Assembly: GCA_012845835.1 (NCBI GenBank)
Contig: JABAKD010000027.1
Location: forward strand, 12,148,487 to 12,212,486
DNA from: Undaria pinnatifida
Lineage: Eukaryota; Sar; Phaeophyceae; Laminariales; Alariaceae
Direction: 5' to 3'
DNA length: 64,000 bases
In this document: piece after piece, positions 20,880-31,350 of the stretch
Numbering within the stretch: position 1 is the stretch's first letter
Layout of the letters: every line of letters begins with the position of its first letter
The notes under the pieces: generated by a model
What the model saw: the letters and a program-made list of their open reading frames with translations, nothing else
The model's database searches: none
What the model was told of the DNA's origin: nothing
Position numbers and translations under genes: made by a program

Positions 20880-21035
20880 AATATATATGTTTGGGAGTCC
20901 GCCAATTGACTCTCACCGACTTCGTAACAGGGATCTCCCGGGCTTCCTCCCCTCGCCACGCACTACCGTTGTATTCAGGGGCAAGCTATCATAACCATTC
21001 ACGTCTCCAGCGCGCACGCTCGCTGGAGACGTGAA
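20835..21035 (+). repeat. SINE-A copy 3
   Basis: Starts GTCACGTGACTACGTAGCTC, followed by AGTGGGTAG (box A-like). A diverged box B region (ATTGACTCTCACCGACTTCG), GGGATCTCCCGGGCTTCC, TCCCCTCGCCACG and CGTCTCCAGCGCGCACG follow, matching copy 1 block for block. Confidence 0.7.
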
Positions 21036-21072
21036 TGGTTATGATAGTTTGCTCCTGAGTACTACGGTAGTA
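20961..21072. repeat. 112-bp palindrome, 52-bp arms
   Basis: Arms 20961-21012 and 21021-21072 are inverted copies (cores AACCATTCACGTCTCCAGCG and CGCTGGAGACGTGAATGGTT) with an 8-base loop. The inner 30 bp are essentially perfect. It consists of the 3' part of the SINE-A body duplicated in inverted orientation. Confidence 0.85.
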
Positions 21073-21489
21073 CTCCTGACATGGCGACAAAGCACTTGGA
21101 GGTTTACCAGAATGGTTATAGGAGTTGGAAATGGTTAACACGCAAGAAAACACCGCCCGCTCGGACGATGTTTCAAACAGGTTGCATCGACAACGGGGAA
21201 GAAAATGCAAACTCCGAATGATGCGTCTCATACAACTAATGATCTTGAACGAAATGTTTCAATGCCCACCATTTTAATTGTTTTGTGCGCGCCCTTGTCG
21301 TTGGAGAGCAGTGGCCGCGCGATCGGGTCAGGTGTTCATTCGACGGGGGAAGATGCGTCGTCTTGCGTGCGGTGTGCATTTATAATATTTGCGGTACGTT
21401 CGGTTGTATTGTATTGTTTTCCGATACGGGCAGGCGTCCCCTGTGTAGCAGGTGTAGTAGGTCGATATTGTCCCTGCTATATATAGTCG

Positions 21490-22245
21490 TTGATGGCGTT
21501 TTGGTTTGAACTATTCCCTAGTGCATGGTCGGCTCTAAACATGTATGAGTTTTGTATCCTCCTTCGACGACCAAACGTTATTCTACTGAGCCATCGTTTT
21601 CATTTATGCTGTTCTGGCCAATCCCCACAAAGTTTCTCTTCCCCTGTCCGGATGCGCGTTAATAAGGTGTCGCATCGGCGAGACTTTAGCACGTCAGCAT
21701 CGGTCAGAGCGGCCAAGTACATGCTATTCACCTGCACCACAAGACGGGCGGTGTCATCCACTGCTCCAGGCACTATTCATGGGATATGTTGGCGGTTGAT
21801 GAAGACGGGGGAGGGCGGACGCGGAGCGCCTTGGGGGGCTGTTCTCCTTTTGGTGTGCTTTAACTCCTCTGTAATATCAGGTAACTCAAGGGGATCAAAC
21901 ATTAGCGATGCGACGTCTCGCCTGCCTGTTTGTGCACTATTATTGTCTTGTTGCGTGTTAGTTCCACGCGTTGTGCTGAATCGGCGCGCCGACGTTGACG
22001 TCTTTGTGTCTGCCTACTATATATTTGAGCGATTTGTTGAGCCTGCCTGCGGGATCTATATTGGTATTTTTTATCGACCCCCCCACCCCCCCCCGCCCCC
22101 GCGTATGTCCCAGGCGCTTTTTGGCCAATCGAGCCTTTTCGCGGTCGTTCCCATGAAGATTTTGTGCATATACGGAGGGGAACTGGATGAGGTTGTTATG
22201 GCGTGTTGTTGTTTTTTTTTTGCAGGAGGTTGTGTGCTTGGATAG
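21490..22245 (+). CDS. Hypothetical long open reading frame, 251 codons
   Basis: This is the longest plus-strand frame outside the retroelements and the Gly-rich region. It carries hydrophobic stretches (VCALLLSCCVLVPRVVL, VMACCCFFFAGGCVLG) and a Pro run encoded by a poly-C tract. No domain is recognised and there is no homologous partner in the window. Codon use looks unstructured, and its 3' end overlaps a local tandem duplication, so it may be chance. The length alone makes it worth testing. Confidence 0.25.
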   Translation: MMAFWFELFPSAWSALNMYEFCILLRRPNVILLSHRFHLCCSGQSPQSFSSPVRMRVNKVSHRRDFSTSASVRAAKYMLFTCTTRRAVSSTAPGTIHGICWRLMKTGEGGRGAPWGAVLLLVCFNSSVISGNSRGSNISDATSRLPVCALLLSCCVLVPRVVLNRRADVDVFVSAYYIFERFVEPACGIYIGIFYRPPHPPPPPRMSQALFGQSSLFAVVPMKILCIYGGELDEVVMACCCFFFAGGCVLG

Positions 22246-22365
22246 TGGTGCCCGTGATGTATTCTGAGCATGCGCGGAGGAAAACTCTCGAAATAAAGTT
22301 GTTATGACGTGTTTTTGACTTTTGTTTCGCAGGAGGTTTTGCGCTTGGATAGTGGTGTTTTGGCA
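22190..22365 (+). repeat. Local tandem duplication, period about 110 bp
   Basis: GTTGTTATGGCGTGTT, GCAGGAGGTTGTGTGCTTGG and ATAGTGGTG recur about 110 bp later as GTTGTTATGACGTGTT, GCAGGAGGTTTTGCGCTTGG and ATAGTGGTG. Confidence 0.65.
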
Positions 22366-24320
22366 ATACATAGCTCTAGCCATATACGTGGAGAAGCAGG
22401 TGGTTCATCCCCACAGTTTCATTCCCATAGCTAGTCACACATGCGCACGTGAGTACGTGGATTAATGCACGAGTCCCTGCGCTCGCCGCTAGTCCATGAA
22501 CTGTACAAGTTGGTTAAGGGGGTACTGGCCTGCTTCCTCTTGCTGCTAGCGTTAGTGGGCAGTTGCAAGGGTGTCATTTTTCTTTTTTTTTTCTCGGGGT
22601 GGGTACGCGTGGTGAGAGGGTTTTCTAATATTTTTTTCGATAGAACAGTATGTGTGACCTGTTTTGAAAGTGTATTGTCTAGCGTGCAATACTCAATGCA
22701 TACTAGAGGTATATGGAGTCCAGAGAACGCCGAATGCGCAACATAGTCTCCGCGATTGTGTAACCGTTCTCGGCTTCAACTCTCTACTGTCGGCGTTGGT
22801 AATGGTTGTATATACTACAAATGATTCAGGAGGGCATTGTCTCCTTTTGAATTAAACAGGCAGTAAAAATGGGCGCAGTTGTCCTGTGCCTTTTGGGTTG
22901 GATGGTTGGTGCATTGTGTGCTGGTGTCGAATCGCACTACAGAGGCAGGTGGTACATGGAGAAATATTATTAGGAATCGGGAACCGATAAGAGTAATTGT
23001 TTTTTTGCTGTTCATAGAGAGAATTCGGCGTTATGGTTCATAGTTTTTTTTTCGGAGTACGTACGTAGCTTACTTTGACAGCAGCAGCTGGCATTGTTTG
23101 GTTGATCGCGCTTGTGGAGATACCAAGTGGATACCGCACGGGACGGTGCTGGCAGACTGGCAACACACGCGAACAGACAAGAGCTGTTGTTTACAACTGG
23201 ACAGGTCCCCCACTGGACGAAATCATTCATGATTCGTGATTCTCGAGTTCATCGCTAGACATGAATCTCGAGATCATCGCTAGATAGATGGCGAATCGGG
23301 GAATTAGCGAGAGCAAGAATCAACATCGAAGGCGAAGCGCAAAAATCCAAGGCAAGGAAGCGAGCGCGGAAGCGTCGACAACGGGTCTCGACTTGACCGG
23401 TATGATATTAACTGCAGATACGGGTTGTTATTTGTCTCCTCAATCCCCGATACTGGTGGGCCAAGAGCGTGTGTGTCCGTTTGGAAACGTTTCGAGCGAG
23501 TTGTGTTGCTTGTGCAAAAACAAACATAAAAAGCGAGGAAATAGCAACGAATTCACCAAAATGATCAAGTGCATGCGCATCACAGATCGCGGCAACGATA
23601 TATAATCGGACATTCCCCCCGATCGAGGCAGAGATACGATGATGCTCGTAATCGTGAAAATGATCATGTCGGTCGTACTCTCGGCGGCCTGGGCGTAGGT
23701 ACACAACGATACTTTGAGTACGCATGGCATCTCGTATCACATTGGGGTAGTTCATCAGTTGAAAAACGAAAAAGCTTTGGTGCCAAGAACTTACTTGTTT
23801 GTTTTGTACATAATGTGTTTGACCACGAGGACCCGCAGAAAAATGCGTTGGATTACTGTTGGTTGAAACGTACATGGTGTGTTTGAACTCAAGGACCCAC
23901 AGACAAACGCGTTGGATTGCTGTTGGTCAACGATATTACCGCAATTCGATCACATGTAGCAGTTGAAAAAAAACGTTACAGCAGCAGGCGGTTGGTGTCT
24001 CAAATGAATATGGCTTCACGTATCATTGGGCAGACTAATTCATATATTCTGCAAGTTGACCACAAAAATCCGCTCCACATTGCTGCTGTTGGGTGCGTCG
24101 TAATATCATACTGCTGTTGGGTGAGACGTGATGTCGTACTATAATACCTATTATTGCAATGGAGTTCATACGTTGCGGCAAGGCGTCGCAAAAACATTGC
24201 ACGTGTAAGATATCGCTCATCCCAAGCAACTGGAAACTTCTTGCTGGCACCTATCGCGCTTTCGCGGTGGGGTGCAGATTAAAAGTTTCAGATCGACGTG
24301 TACGTGCACGATATATATTA
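22366..24320. other. Gene-poor stretch with small tandem duplications
   Basis: It holds a 25-bp duplicated CTCGAG..CATCGCTAGA motif at 23234-23290 and the 60-bp tandem at 23818-23935. No gene is supported; a plus-strand frame at 23288-23605 has no recognisable features. Confidence 0.4.
23818..23935 (+). repeat. 60-bp tandem duplication
   Basis: Two adjacent units share GTTTGA, AGGACCCRCAGA, AAA.GCGTTGGATT and CTGTTGGT. The first unit follows a diverged pre-copy. Confidence 0.6.
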
Positions 24321-24324
24321 TTTT

Positions 24325-25980
24325 AAGAATAAAACACACTCCAGCTATAAAATCGAAAATTTTGTCGAAACTCATGTTTGCAAGCTGTGTGTGATACTCC
24401 GATCGCGCATATTACGGGTTGTGTGTCCTCATTCAGGATATAGGTCGGCGACTCCCCTTGCATCTACAGTGTAGCTATCAGGGTCAACAGGGTGATGTTA
24501 GTCAGTCTGTGCGCGTCAACTATAAAACCCGTTTTTGAGGGGGACAAAATCTGACAGCTAGCTGTGGAAGGAAATGCATCAGTTTATCAAGTGAATCCTG
24601 CAAGTCGAATAACCGGTGAGGGGAGGGCGGTCTTTGTGGACGTGGGGGCCTGGGTTTGATTAAGAGAGAGCGGGGGGGGGGGGGGGGGGGGGGGGGGCGA
24701 AGCTTAATCTGTTCGTGGCAACTATCAATCCTATCCTGTAAGTCGTTCAACCAGTGAGGAGAGGGCGGAGCGTTCGAGGGGGTGGGGGGGGAAGGGGGGG
24801 GAGGGGGGGGGCGGGGGGCGGGCGAAAGGTAAATAATGTCGCATAGATGTAGGGGTTTGCTATACGCGTGGTTCTAGGTCAAGGTGATGGTGCGGGTGGT
24901 GGGGAAGGAGGGGGCATTGGGGGGGGGATGGGGGGGCGGGTGAATTGCAGCAGGGGCATGGATTGATCTAGAAAGATAATAATGAGGTGATATCAAGGGC
25001 GTGGAAGTGCTTATTACTTCGGCCGATTTCGATGTTAGGTGGGGCGTTTGAGCAAGAGGGAGCGGGAGAAAAACACGGAGGGAGGGGGGGGAAGGGTTTC
25101 GAGAGGTTTAGGTCACATATAATACTCCGGAGTATAAAATACACTCCATGGACCAGCTGTGAAATCGAATATTTGGTCGAAAATCATCTTTGCAAGCTTG
25201 TGTGTGATACTCCGATCCCGCGTACTACGTATATATGTAGGGGCTTGCTATACGCGTGGTGTTAAGTCTAGGCGATCGTGCGGGTGGTGGGGAAGGAGGG
25301 GGGGTTGGAGGGGGGGAGGGGGGATGAATGAAAGCTACGCCATGGATGGACAGAAAGATAATGACGTGATATCAGCTGGCTGGTAGTGTTTACTACTCTG
25401 GCAGAATTTTATTTTAGGCGGGGTGTTTGAACAAGAGGGAGCGGGGCGTTTGAGCTAGAGGGATCGGGGCGGGGCGCGGGGGGGGGGGTGGGCGGGACAC
25501 TTCAATATGTGCGCGGAAACTATTACTTCTGAAAGGGGACAAATCTGACGGTTGTCGCAAGAAGTCATCCCTTTATATCATCTGCCTGGTATTGTTTATC
25601 ATTCTAGAAGATTTGATGTTAGATGTGGTATGTGGTCATGCAATATCACCACCATTGAGCACGAGAGGGAGAAGTGCGAATCGTCAGGGTTTTGAAAGGA
25701 ACGCTTGGTGTACCCGCGCTCAATTACGTTACTTCGTTAGTCATACTTCGTTTGGCATAGGGTGGGAGGCGATCATGCAGACGGTATGCACGAAATACCC
25801 TACGTAATAGGTTGGTAGTGTTGGTCTACCGCAATGTTAACATATCTGCCTGTACTTCCTTTTCACATTATTATTGGCTCAAATGTACGATTTTACGCCC
25901 ATGGTTTTTACCGTGCCGACGTGGGGATCTGAGGTCGCCATTTCTAAGACAGATATAATGTGGCATAATGAACGGGTGAC
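24325..25980 (+). repeat. Poly-G repeat family C, copy 1 (longest undisturbed)
   Basis: The left end has AAAACACACTCCAGCT, CGAAACTCATGTTTGCAAGC and GTGTGATACTCCGATCGCGC. A block with TCAGGGTCAACAGGGTGATG follows. Next come modules that each contain GGAAACTATAAA-type boxes, GGGG.CAAATCTGACGG and a long G run, alternating with modules of CTAGGTCTAGGCGAT and GCATGGAT..AGAAAGATAATGA. The right part is G-poor (ATCATGCAGACGGTATG, CATATCTGCCTGTACTTCC) and ends near 25980. There is no ORF, so it is non-autonomous or satellite-like. Confidence 0.75.
24672..24697 (+). repeat. Homopolymer of 26 G
   Basis: The longest uninterrupted G run in the window, inside family C copy 1. Confidence 0.95.
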
Positions 25981-26488
25981 TTCCCATGCGGACTGCTGGG
26001 TGAGAGATAATCTTCACGGCCAAAAACGATCGACTCGAGGGATCCCGAGGGCGAACACAATTATATAATATGACAATATGAATGAATGACTTCAAAAGTT
26101 TTTTTTTTGCAGCAAAAACGTGTGAAAGTGCCGTTTAGGTTGAAGTGGACGGCGTGCAGTATTCAATTGTATGTGCATGTGAAACCATAGTGTTCGTACA
26201 ACACGTTATCGACCCCTCATCTAATACGCAACACGTACGTCGTGACACGTCGTGCGAAAACCATCAGAAATTCGCGTTTTTGTGCGGTTTCCGTGCGTGG
26301 GCAACTCTCTAAGTGGCAGGTTATTGTGGAATGATTGTCTCGACCGACAATGTGCAACCTTCGTTTGGCACCTTTTGCGTTGTTTTGCGTTTCCTGCAAA
26401 GATGTGTTGTTTAGCAACTCAGCGAAAGCACAGTTAGAGTGTGCGATCTATCCCGCAAAATACCTGGTAGCGTACAACAAAGATGTAC

Positions 26489-26965
26489 AGCATCTATCTC
26501 CAAAATAGTGAGCCCATGAAACTTCGCGCCCGAAAAAATTGCGCAAATCTGTGTCATTCTGGCTAGATTCACACCATCGTCAAGCAGCAACCATCCTGCA
26601 CAAACTTCCAGATACGCCCCAGTTTGAACCATGTGGCGAATAATGTGAGGTTGTACAACGAGTTCAGTACTAAGTGCCTTGGCAACCTTCGTGCCGAACC
26701 ATTTTGTGCAACGTTTGCGATTTTAGATAGATTCGCAACCTCAAGCAACACACAGCCTGCACAAACCTCCAGAAACGCTCCAGGTTGAACTATGTGGGGC
26801 AAGATGAGGTTGAGCCATGTGTTCAGATATGTAGATTGACAACCGTCGTGACGAATCATTTTGTGCAATCCGTGTAATTGTGGCAAGATTCACAACCTCA
26901 AGAAACGCACAGGTTGGGCAAAGTTCCAGAAACGCTTCAGGTAGAACTATGTAGGGCAGAACCAG
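26489..26965. repeat. Tandem repeat, period about 158 bp
   Basis: Two full and two partial units share CTCAAG.AACRCACAG, TCCAGAAACGC.CCAG, AACYATGTGG, CGTGNCGAA.CATTTTGTGC and TAGATTCRCA. The last unit stops where LINE fragment 2 begins, which suggests that the LINE inserted into the array or ended it. Confidence 0.7.
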
Positions 26966-26980
26966 GTTGCACAATAATAT

Positions 26981-28060
26981 GTGGGACCTTGTGACAGATT
27001 GCGCAAGGGGGGGGTTCCGGCCAACTTTGGTACTGCTCTGGACGGAACTACTGTCTTCGAAGCAGCAGGCCTCACGGTATCGGAAAAGAAGACAGAGACG
27101 ATGCTGCTACGAACACCGGACCAGACATCCCTCGCCCCACCGCTCGCGATCGAAGCATCAGGCCAGAGGTATAAACAGACGACCCAGTTTTTATACCTAG
27201 GCGGCATTATCCACGAAAGCGCTGACCTCTCGCTCGAAATCGAACGACGGATCCGTCTCATGCGGGCATGCCTCAAACGGTTTGGCCCGGAATTGTATGA
27301 CAGGACGACCGCCCCGCTTAGTCTGAAAGTCCGCATGCTGAAGGCCGAGGTCATTGAGACCCTGCTGTACGGGTGTGTGACGTGGACCCTCAATGCGGAC
27401 CACTTCGCCAAGCTCCGATCAGCCCACCACGAAGTCCTTTTGCGAGTCATTGGCTTCCAGCGCCGATTACGCACCGACCACACCACCCTCTCGTACGCGA
27501 AGGCCCTCAGGATGACACGATGCGAGAGCATCGAAACGACCATCCGTAAACGGCGGCTCTTCTTTGCCGGGGCCCTGGTGCGACAACACAAGGGGCGACT
27601 GCCCCGTAGGTTGATGTTCGGGACGATCGCTGGTGGGGAGAACCCGAAACCAGGCGGACAACTTAAGACTTGGCCTAGAGCCATAGCTGAGGACCTTAGG
27701 GTGTTCAAAGCCAACGAGGGATCAACGGAACACTCCCCCTTAGTTTTTGGAGTTGGGACCGCGCTGTGGCCCACTGCAGCAAAAAAGGTGGGCAAGTGGT
27801 ACCGGGGGGTCCTCGAAGCAGCTGAACGGTTCATGGGCAGGTGGCACGAGGATGAGGCAAAGCTGAGTAGACAGCGCCGCGCATCCGCCGTGGGTGGTGT
27901 CGAAGGGAACGGGGGGAGGGGGGGCAGCAGGAGGGGTAGAAGGAACACCGCCCAAGGGTATGGGGGCAGGGGGGGGGACAGGAGGAGTAGAAGGAAAACC
28001 GCGGTAGATGAAAGTAGGAAGGAGACCGCAGACAGGGTAGCAAGGTACCAGGCCGACTAG
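26981..28060 (+). pseudogene. LINE reverse transcriptase fragment 2 (thumb and C-terminus)
   Basis: A single open frame of 359 codons begins just after the position of the YADD box (GLTVSEKKTETMLL, YKQTTQFLYLGGIIHES, SIETTIRKRRLFFAGALVRQ). It carries the thumb and connection region of the element at 14-16 kb, ending with VGKWYRGVLEAAERFMGRWH and a basic Gly/Arg-rich tail. The catalytic palm is missing, so the copy is 5'-truncated and cannot encode an active RT. The tail contains GGRGG-type repeats. Unlike copy 1, this piece has kept its frame, which suggests a younger insertion. Confidence 0.85.
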
Positions 28061-28269
28061 TAGGTGGAACCTTTCTATCTATGCCACTCGTACCGCCAAC
28101 TGCTGCGGCTGCTCGGAATGTGATGTCTTGGTACTTTGATTTTTCCGTGAATTTATTTATTTTATTTTATTTTATTTTTTTTCTTTCCCCTTCTTATCCT
28201 TATGAAGGGAGTCTTGCATGGTGGGTAGGTGACGAGCCTCTTTTATTTGGCCCTCCCAGCCTTCCTTCT
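28061..28269. other. Spacer between LINE tail and family D block
   Basis: TTTTA-rich DNA; nothing else is seen. Confidence 0.4.
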
Positions 28270-28465
28270 TCTACTTGTTTCTTTTTTCCGGGGTATTTTT
28301 TTTTTCCCTTCCTTTCCCCCTTGCATGTCCATTTTGGCTCATGCTCGGGGTATGTTTCTATCTCCCGTGCTTTGGCTCCCCTTTTTATTTATTTATTTAT
28401 TTATTTTGTCTTGGTTTCTTTCGTTGTTTCTCTCTTTTACAAGGTATTTTGGTTTAATGAGAAGA
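28270..28465 (-). repeat. Repeat family D, partial copy
   Basis: CCGGGGTATTTTTTTTTTCC, CTTGC.TGTCC, TTTGGCTC and GTTTAATG.GAAGAACACA parallel the longer copy at 28640-29160. Poly-T/ATTT runs replace the purine tail (opposite strand). Confidence 0.6.
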
Positions 28466-28469
28466 ACAC

Positions 28470-28622
28470 AAAGGGGGGAGGGGGGGAAACAGGAGGAGTA
28501 GAAGGAAAGCCGTCCAAGGGAATGGGGGCAGGGGGGGCAACAGGAGGAATAGAAGGGAGACCGCGGTGGACGAAGGCAGGAAGGAGATGGCAGGCAGGGT
28601 AGCAAGGTACCAGGCCGACTAG
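28470..28622 (+). repeat. Duplicated LINE 3' tail
   Basis: AGGAGGAGTAGAAGGAAA, GGGGCAGGGGGG and GGTACCAGGCCGACTAGTAG match the LINE 2 tail at about 27905-28065. The RT-coding part is absent, so the tail was copied or transposed on its own, with a family D piece between the two. Confidence 0.75.
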
Positions 28623-28639
28623 TAGGTACATAGCACTTT

Positions 28640-28894
28640 TCGTCTTTCTCTGGGGTATTTTTTTCCCCTTTGTTCCCTCCTTGCGTGTCCAGGTTTTTGG
28701 CTCGTGTTCGGATTATCTTATTTTGGTTTTACTTTACTTTATTTTATTTCATTTTATTATTATTTTTTTTTTTTTCCGAGCTTTGGCTCTCCTTTGCGGT
28801 TGGGTTGTTTCTTCGATTTCCCCTTCATTTTGTTTGTTTCATTTTTTGTTTTATTTTTATCTTTGTTTTTATTTGTTTTCTTATTTTGTTTCTT

Positions 28895-28927
<33 letters not shown>

Positions 28928-29160
28928 TTCGTATTTTTCTCTTCCAATGTATTTCTGTTGCTGATGTATGTATGTTGTGCCTGTCGTACCCAGTACTAGG
29001 GCATGACATTGCGTTGTCGAATGCATTACGATGCATTATCTCTGTGTCGTGGCTTGTGACCACAGAGCTGATCTTTCTAGGGTGAAGAATCAGTACGGAC
29101 ACTGGGTGTGCTGGATGTCGACGAGTAGAAGAACGGTTTAATGTGAAGAACACACACACA
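28640..29160 (-). repeat. Repeat family D, long minus-strand copy with T30 run
   Basis: Includes TTGTGACCACAGAGC, TCTAGGGTGAAGAATCAG, GGACACTGGGTGTGCTG and GAACGGTTTAATGTGAAG, the complement of the family D core, plus TTTTATTT-type blocks and a run of 30 T at 28896-28925. Confidence 0.7.
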
Positions 29161-29168
29161 CACACACA
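29151..29168. repeat. (CA)n microsatellite
   Basis: Nine dinucleotides directly at the end of the family D copy. Confidence 0.9.
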
Positions 29169-29799
29169 GGGGGGCCGTTGGAGCATACACACTAATAAAA
29201 CCGAGGAAGTTTTGGATGCGCGGCCGAATTTGTAGTTGTCAACAAGAAGAGAAATGCGTGACCAAACCATTTCCCTCCTGCTGTATCAGCTGTAAACCTG
29301 TCTTGAATCTTGACCGTTGGGGACGAATGCCGTCGAGAAATGACCCCGTCAGTAAATAATATACCAGGTACATAGGAGCATGGCTGGAAGATTGGAAATA
29401 GGCAGTTTAGGAGGACCGGACGGACCGACCGAAGTGGCCTAACGTCTCACGATACGAGTACGGTAGGTAGTGATGAGGGGTGGTGATGCAGTGTTGATAA
29501 GTTCACCAGCTTTGCGCTCGTCGGACATACCAACCCAGGGTAGCTCCCGGTGGTGCATTTCGGGGATACATAATTGAAGAAGTCATAAGCGCTACGCGAA
29601 TAACTACACGTTGATGCTGCCAGTTTTGATATGTTCATGGAACGTATGGGCAGTCCAGGAATCGAGTGGGCACAAACACGCTAAAGGAACAGCTCGGCAG
29701 CCGAAGCATGCCGTGTAACACGACCGGTACGGCATAATAAGCCAAAAGGTACTCGTGCCATTCCATATTTGTTTGGGCACATACGCTTGGAGCAACATC
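29169..29799. other. No recognised feature
   Basis: No repeats matched and no exon-like frames were found. Confidence 0.4.
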
Positions 29800-29995
29800 A
29801 ACAGCTTGCAAATATGAGTTTCGACGAAACCTTCGACCTCACGGCTGGAGTGTACTCTAATTTATTATAATATACGAGGACACACAACTCGTAATACGCG
29901 GGATCGGAGTATCACACACAGCTTGCAAAGATGAGTTTCGACGAAATCTTCGATCTCACAGCTGGAGTGTATTTTCATTTTTTACAATAATATAC
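29800..29995 (-). repeat. Family C ends, two tandem fragments
   Basis: Two copies of the terminal 60-110 bp (AGCTTGCAAA.ATGAGTTTCG, ACGAAA.CTTCGA.CTCAC, GCTGGAGTGTA) lie next to each other, each ending in an AT-rich stretch with TATAATA. Confidence 0.75.
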
Positions 29996-30409
29996 CAGGT
30001 ATTTAGTCTAGTAATGTAATTTTTATAATATATACCGGTGGACTATTAGACTAGTACAAGGTATACAGTTTGTGATAATCTAACCATTTTATCTTCCTTT
30101 CGAAAAAAGGGGAACCGTAACGAAGGGACATGTTGTTCCGGCCTGCTCGTTTGCATTTCTTCTGCTCTTTTTAGGCCGTGGAAGATCCATAACCACCCCG
30201 CATCCCAAGCTTTCCGGTTCTGTCTAGTATCTAGATATTGTTTTTGCGCAGTCAATTACGTCGCATTTATAACGCGCTGAACAACGACCTCCAACCACCG
30301 GGTAACCCAGCAGACACGGGTATTCACGCATAGTGTTGCATCCACAGCAGGTCGTGGTTCTATCCCCAGGTCGGCCGCCCGCACGTTTCCAAGGGAGGTC
30401 TAGTCTTGA

Positions 30410-30510
30410 CGACGCGTGCTACGATATAAGTAGCACATTTCGCCTGACATGGTTTCTGAATGGCGGGATTCCTTACCCAACCCCAAATCGTCGGGAATGC
30501 GCAATTTTTG
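30410..30510. repeat. Dispersed repeat (partner at 2351-2445)
   Basis: Contains GACGCGTGCTACGATATAAG, TAGCACATTT, CTGAATGGCGGGATTCCTTA and GGGAATGCGCA. It is about the same length as its partner. Confidence 0.55.
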
Positions 30511-30763
30511 GCGTGATTTACGTCGTGTACTGAGGCCATGGGATTGTTCGTCCGGTAACAGTGATAGTTTTCTGTTGCGGGGAGAGGTCTTAAGCTCCCA
30601 AATTGAGGAACCCTAGAAAAAAAATGTGGTGCACCTCTACTCTCGTGGCACGCGTTTCTTCACCTCGACTTTGGGGTGCTGCAGTGATCCAAAATGGTCG
30701 AAGTTCACCTGACACAGAGCGAGACCGAACACAACGACCTCCAACTGAACGTTAGCACTTCAC

Positions 30764-31108
30764 TTGATGACAGCTACACCTCCTTGCAAGAAATTGCAGC
30801 CCATTAAATTGAGACACGCTCACCATGAGGTGCGTAAGGGCGTCGGGCGCTGTGGGAAGCAGTCGCAGACAACCAGAAACGACTCACGAGGTTATTTCGT
30901 TACGTCAACTTGGCCCGCCAACATCATGAATTCATACGTTTACGAGTCGGTATGTATTACGATGGCCACAACACGCACGGAGAAACGGCTTTCGTCCAAA
31001 GCTATCTGGGGTGTTTGCGGATTGTTTGAAGCACTATGCATTCGTACCCGAAAAAGATCGGACGGGGAAAATCCATTGCCGTTTGGGGTAGTCGAGTATT
31101 GGGATTAA
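30764..31108 (+). CDS. Hypothetical open reading frame, 114 codons
   Basis: The frame starts MMTATPPCKKLQPIKLRHAH and ends RSDGENPLPFGVVEYWD. It is basic and without membrane segments or a known motif. It lies about 240 bp upstream of the LTR-like element and could be old coding DNA; evidence is weak. Confidence 0.2.
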   Translation: MMTATPPCKKLQPIKLRHAHHEVRKGVGRCGKQSQTTRNDSRGYFVTSTWPANIMNSYVYESVCITMATTRTEKRLSSKAIWGVCGLFEALCIRTRKRSDGENPLPFGVVEYWD

Positions 31109-31350
31109 AAAAGGCCCAAAAAGGGTGAAAAAGCTCTGAGTTTGTCAATTTTCATCAGAATTTCGATCGGAGAATAGTGGGTCTTGCCTGTTGAACATCA
31201 TTTTCCAACTCATTTGTATTTTGTAGCGAAACGTTTACGAGTTACAACATACCCGCGCCTAGCTGACAAAATACTCCTTAGGGTGCTCCCGTGGCCTTAG
31301 CTTTAAGTAGCCCCCGTTTCTTTTGCAAGCATTGTATAATGACAGCACAT

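Noticed and set aside
26947-27948. Minus-strand frame of 333 codons
   Set aside because: It is antisense to LINE fragment 2, whose plus strand carries clear RT motifs. The GC bias keeps the opposite strand open.
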